From contig NZ_MJBI02000001.1 in assembly GCF_002742385.2 (NCBI RefSeq), positions 1 to 64,000 on the forward strand: a stretch of DNA of 64,000 nucleotides, written 5' to 3'. Numbering within the stretch: position 1 is the stretch's first letter; every line of letters starts with the position of its first letter. Origin of the DNA: Macrococcoides goetzii (GTDB lineage: Bacteria > Bacillota > Bacilli > Staphylococcales > Staphylococcaceae). Of this stretch, positions 61,463 to 64,000 are shown piece by piece. The notes beneath the pieces were generated by a model that worked only from the letters and a program-made list of their open reading frames with translations, did no database searches and was not told the DNA's origin. Position numbers and translations under genes: made by a program.

Positions 61463-61771
61463 TGGCAGGCATTTCCGGATACTTGGAGTATCCGGCAAAG
61501 ATGAAGTCGAATTTGATGGTTATGTGGCCAACATTTCCGGATACTTGGAGTATCCGGCAAAGATGAAACCGAATTTGATGATTATGTGGCCAACATTTCC
61601 GGATACTTGGAGTATCCGGCAAAGATGAAACCGAATTTGATGGTTATGTGGCCAACATTTCCGGATACCAGGAGTATCCGGCAAAGATGAAAGCGAATTT
61701 GATGGTTATGTGGCCAACATTTCCGGATACCAGGAGTATCCGGCAAAGATGAAACCGAATTGAATAATATG
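61463..61771. repeat. Tandem repeat, 62-bp unit, five copies
   Basis: Units start at 61463, 61525, 61587, 61649 and 61711 with very few differences. Each holds an inverted repeat, CCGGATAC with GTATCCGG, separated by 4-6 bases, then a spacer containing GAATTTGATG. The array begins five bases after the rhodanese stop codon and ends at a larger hairpin built on the same CCGGATAC core (61781). Unit-length shift breaks any long reading frame, so it is not coding. Confidence 0.93.
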
Positions 61772-61780
61772 TAAAGCAAC

Positions 61781-61815
61781 AATGCCGGATACTCTAAGTA
61801 TCCGGCATTGTTTCA
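61781..61815. terminator. Terminator related to the 62-bp repeats
   Basis: A 13-bp perfect stem (AATGCCGGATACT / AGTATCCGGCATT, loop CTA) followed by GTTTC. It shares the CCGGATAC core with the repeat units and probably ends the leuS-rhodanese transcript. Confidence 0.75.
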
Positions 61816-61827
61816 TTATATTTAGTT

Positions 61828-63076
61828 TTATCTGCAGCTCATTCCAGCTACATATCCTGTTACGAGTGCACTTGTAATATTATAACCACCAGTATAGCCA
61901 TGTATGTCTAACACTTCACCACAAAAATAAAGATTTTCATGTAATTTCGACTGCATCGTTGCTGGTACGATTTCTTTTACAGTAACACCACCGCCAGTAA
62001 CAAACGCTTTATCAATTGATAATGTACCGTTAACGGTAAAGGTAAATCCTTTTAATAGCGCTAATAAATGTCTTAAGACTTTCTTTTTTGATATGATGAC
62101 CATTTTCTTCAAGGTTAATTTCAGCACGTTCCAGTAGAAAATGTAAATAACGTTCCTGCACCAATCCTTTTAGACTATTTTTAATTGCTTTATCTTTATT
62201 ATCATTTATGATTTTTTCGATGTGTTGTGTGAGTTGACCGATAGTCATTTCCGGAAATACATCAATCATCATCCGTATCTCTTGTTTCTTCTGGCTTTTT
62301 TGCTCGTGATAAATAAATTGTGAACAGCGAAGTGCTGCTGGTCCTGATATTCCGAAATGTGTGAATAACATATCCATTTGATGGGTAATACGTACTTTAC
62401 CATTTTTACGCAGTACACTTAATCCAATATTTTGCAGACTAAGCCCTTGTAATATCTTTGATTTTATAAATGGTTCACTTGATGTGATCGGTACTTCTGT
62501 AGGAAATAGGTCGGTAATTGTATGTCCAGCTTGTTGTGCAAATACATAGCCATCTCCAGTAGAACCGGTATGAGGCACAGATTTACCGCCTGTAGCGATA
62601 ACGACATTTTCTGAATATACAGGTATGTTGTCTGATAGCATCACACCTTTAATCTTATCTTCTTCTATTATTAAAGATTCAACCTTTGTCGTTGTTCGAA
62701 CTTCCACCTTATTATTGATAAGTTGTTGTTTAAGCGCATTAACGACATCCTTTGCATTATTGGATACCGGAAACATACGACCATGATCTTCTTCTTTTAA
62801 AGCGACGCCAAGATTTTCAAAATAATCGATAATCGCATAATTATCGAATGTATTAAATGCACTGTATAAAAACTTACCGTTACCAGGCAGATGTTTAATC
62901 AGTTCTTCGTGTGTAACGTTATTCGTAACATTACAACGTCCACCACCAGATATTTGTAATTTACGACCCAGCTGATCTTTTTTATCGATAAGTAAGACTT
63001 TGTTATTATTTTCGCTCGCACTGATTGCAGCCATCAATCCACTAGGGCCACCACCTATGACAATTGTCTGATACAT
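61828..63076 (-). pseudogene. BaiN/HI0933-family flavoprotein with frameshift
   Basis: N-terminal frame: MYQTIVIGGGPSGLMAAISASENNNKVLLIDKKDQLGRKLQISGGGRCNVTN, the FAD site of the family. C-terminal frame: [27 protein letters not shown]...[26 protein letters not shown]. The two join if one base is removed from the run of four A (plus-strand T 62050-62053), giving [11 protein letters not shown] and a protein of about 415 residues, normal for the family. ATG 63076 follows GGAGGT. A homopolymer sequencing error is as likely as a real mutation. Confidence 0.88.
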
Positions 63077-63233
63077 ATTTGATACCTCCATTTTCAATTA
63101 TTATACATTTTATTTATAGTAAAATATATGAATACAGTAGTTAAAAATTTATAAAGGTGGTATGATAATCTACATTGAAAATGGGTTTAATCAATTATGA
63201 AGCTTTTATTTTAAAAAAGATAGGGATGAAGTT

Positions 63234-64000
63234 ATGTCACAGAAAGATTCACTTGTCAGAAGTACATTCTTATTAACGGCAAGTATTTTTATTACCAAGA
63301 TTTTAGGGATACTTTATATTATTCCGTTCTATGCCATTATCGGTGGCGAAGAAAATTTAGCACCATATAATATGGCTTATCCACCATATGTAGTGATGCT
63401 TACTGTAGCTGCAGGTGGTATACCGTTAGCGGTAGCTAAATATGTTTCGAAGTATAATGCGATAGGTGCTTATAAAGTCAGCTATAAACTGTATAAGTCA
63501 TCATTATTAGTAATGGGTATCACTGGTTTCTTAGGCTTTGTTATTCTTTACTTTTTAAGTCCGATGATTGCTGAAGCATCACTTGCTGGTTCTGAAGGTA
63601 AATGGACTGTTGAAGATATTACCGAGATTATTCGCATCATCTCATTTGCAGTGTTGTTTATTCCTTTCTTAGCGACATGGCGCGGGATATTTCAAGGTTA
63701 TGATTCAATGGGACCAACAGCGGTGTCACAAGTTATTGAACAAATTGCACGTATTCTATTTTTACTAGGAGGTACGTTCGTTGTCCTTAACGTTATGAAT
63801 AAATCAATGCTACTGGCTAATGAGATTGCTGTGTTTGCAGCAGCGATCGGTGCGGTCGCTGCGATTCTAACACTTTGGTATTACTGGAGAAAGCGTAAAC
63901 CATTTATCGACAAGATGGTTGATTCCGATGATTCTAATACTGATGTAAGTTACGGTAGTATGTATAAAGAAATATTAAAGTACAGTATTCCATTCGTTAT
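63234..64000 (+). CDS. MurJ/SpoVB-type polysaccharide or lipid II flippase (partial)
   Basis: The frame runs off the window after 255 residues. MSQKDSLVRSTFLLTASIFITKILGILYIIPFYAIIG is the typical opening of the MATE-like MOP flippases in Gram-positives (YtgP/SAV1754). GGIPLAVAKYVSKYNA, WRGIFQGYDSMGPTAVSQVIEQIARI and several membrane helices follow. In S. aureus the homolog near leuS is the proposed lipid II flippase. Start ATG follows TAGGGATG. Confidence 0.9.
   Translation, partial: MSQKDSLVRSTFLLTASIFITKILGILYIIPFYAIIGGEENLAPYNMAYPPYVVMLTVAAGGIPLAVAKYVSKYNAIGAYKVSYKLYKSSLLVMGITGFLGFVILYFLSPMIAEASLAGSEGKWTVEDITEIIRIISFAVLFIPFLATWRGIFQGYDSMGPTAVSQVIEQIARILFLLGGTFVVLNVMNKSMLLANEIAVFAAAIGAVAAILTLWYYWRKRKPFIDKMVDSDDSNTDVSYGSMYKEILKYSIPFV

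Noticed and set aside
61463-61771. 62-bp repeats considered as a CRISPR
   Set aside because: The sequence between the palindromic cores is itself repeated, so there are no spacers; no cas genes.
61398-61782. Two minus-strand reading frames across the 62-bp repeats (proteins rich in YPEM/CRIL repeats)
   Set aside because: They arise from the tandem array; the unit length is not a multiple of three, there is no ribosome-binding site, and composition is low-complexity.
1-64000. tRNA, rRNA genes, prophage or replication origin
   Set aside because: No cloverleaf-like tRNA, rRNA segment, phage structural gene or DnaA-box cluster was seen; the tRNA-related signals are T-box leaders.

Overview
The window is low-GC Firmicutes DNA. 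The gene content (staphylococcal-type thermonuclease, a Rot-like SarA-family regulator, OpuC and OpuD-type osmolyte uptake, a SagB-like glucosaminidase, a Sau3AI-type restriction system) and the order riboflavin operon - proline dehydrogenase - rot - leuS - rhodanese - MurJ-like flippase point to the family Staphylococcaceae. I infer Macrococcus/Macrococcoides or a close relative; no rRNA is present to confirm this.

Layout. 1-3.5 kb: the 3' end of an ISL3-family insertion sequence abuts a type II restriction-modification island (Sau3AI-like endonuclease, C5-cytosine methyltransferase, divergent Vsr mismatch endonuclease). The methyltransferase promoter carries a GATC-centred palindrome in its spacer. 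3.5-10.4 kb: an accessory stretch of small, mostly unrecognised genes, many encoding tiny membrane proteins. Three of its promoters share a TTTAAG-N5-TTTAAG direct repeat (the CiaR-type arrangement) at a fixed distance from the -10 box. A SAM-I riboswitch here faces a 78-residue unknown gene, and an ECF sigma / zinc-finger anti-sigma pair follows. 10.4-26.8 kb: mixed metabolic and regulatory genes: a catalytically altered resolvase-like protein, SulP transporter, universal stress protein, a decayed CoA-disulfide reductase/rhodanese gene, AraC, MerR and CNNM/CBS genes, nuclease, an XRE/DUF2975 pair, a BCCT transporter, GNAT, and a frameshifted VOC gene. 26.8-37 kb: Met T-box with a YxjG-type methionine synthase, HAD phosphatase, SagB-like glucosaminidase, OppA-like lipoprotein, DUF6612 lipoprotein and the opuCABCD operon. 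37-45 kb: histidine-degradation locus (FAD protein, hutG, divergent LysR, YjiH-type transporter, hutU, hutI) without hutH. 45-64 kb: FMN riboswitch and ribDEBAH, proline dehydrogenase, NadR-like enzyme with PnuC, small enzymes, gamma-carbonic-anhydrase-like protein, alpha/beta hydrolase-like protein, rot-like gene, ytqB/ytqA, an MFS transporter, Leu T-box with leuS, rhodanese, a frameshifted flavoprotein, and the start of a MurJ/SpoVB-type flippase. Two intergenic tandem repeat arrays (41 bp and 62 bp units) follow ribH and the rhodanese gene.

Functionally, the right half is mostly a conserved core genome block with amino-acid and vitamin metabolism under RNA control: T-boxes for Met and Leu and an FMN riboswitch. 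The left 10 kb is variable, starts at an insertion sequence, and holds most of the unexplained material. Single-base lesions are visible in three genes (CoA-disulfide reductase remnant, VOC protein, BaiN-type flavoprotein); sequencing error cannot be excluded for the homopolymer one. Product calls rest on motif and family recognition by eye; no database search was run.
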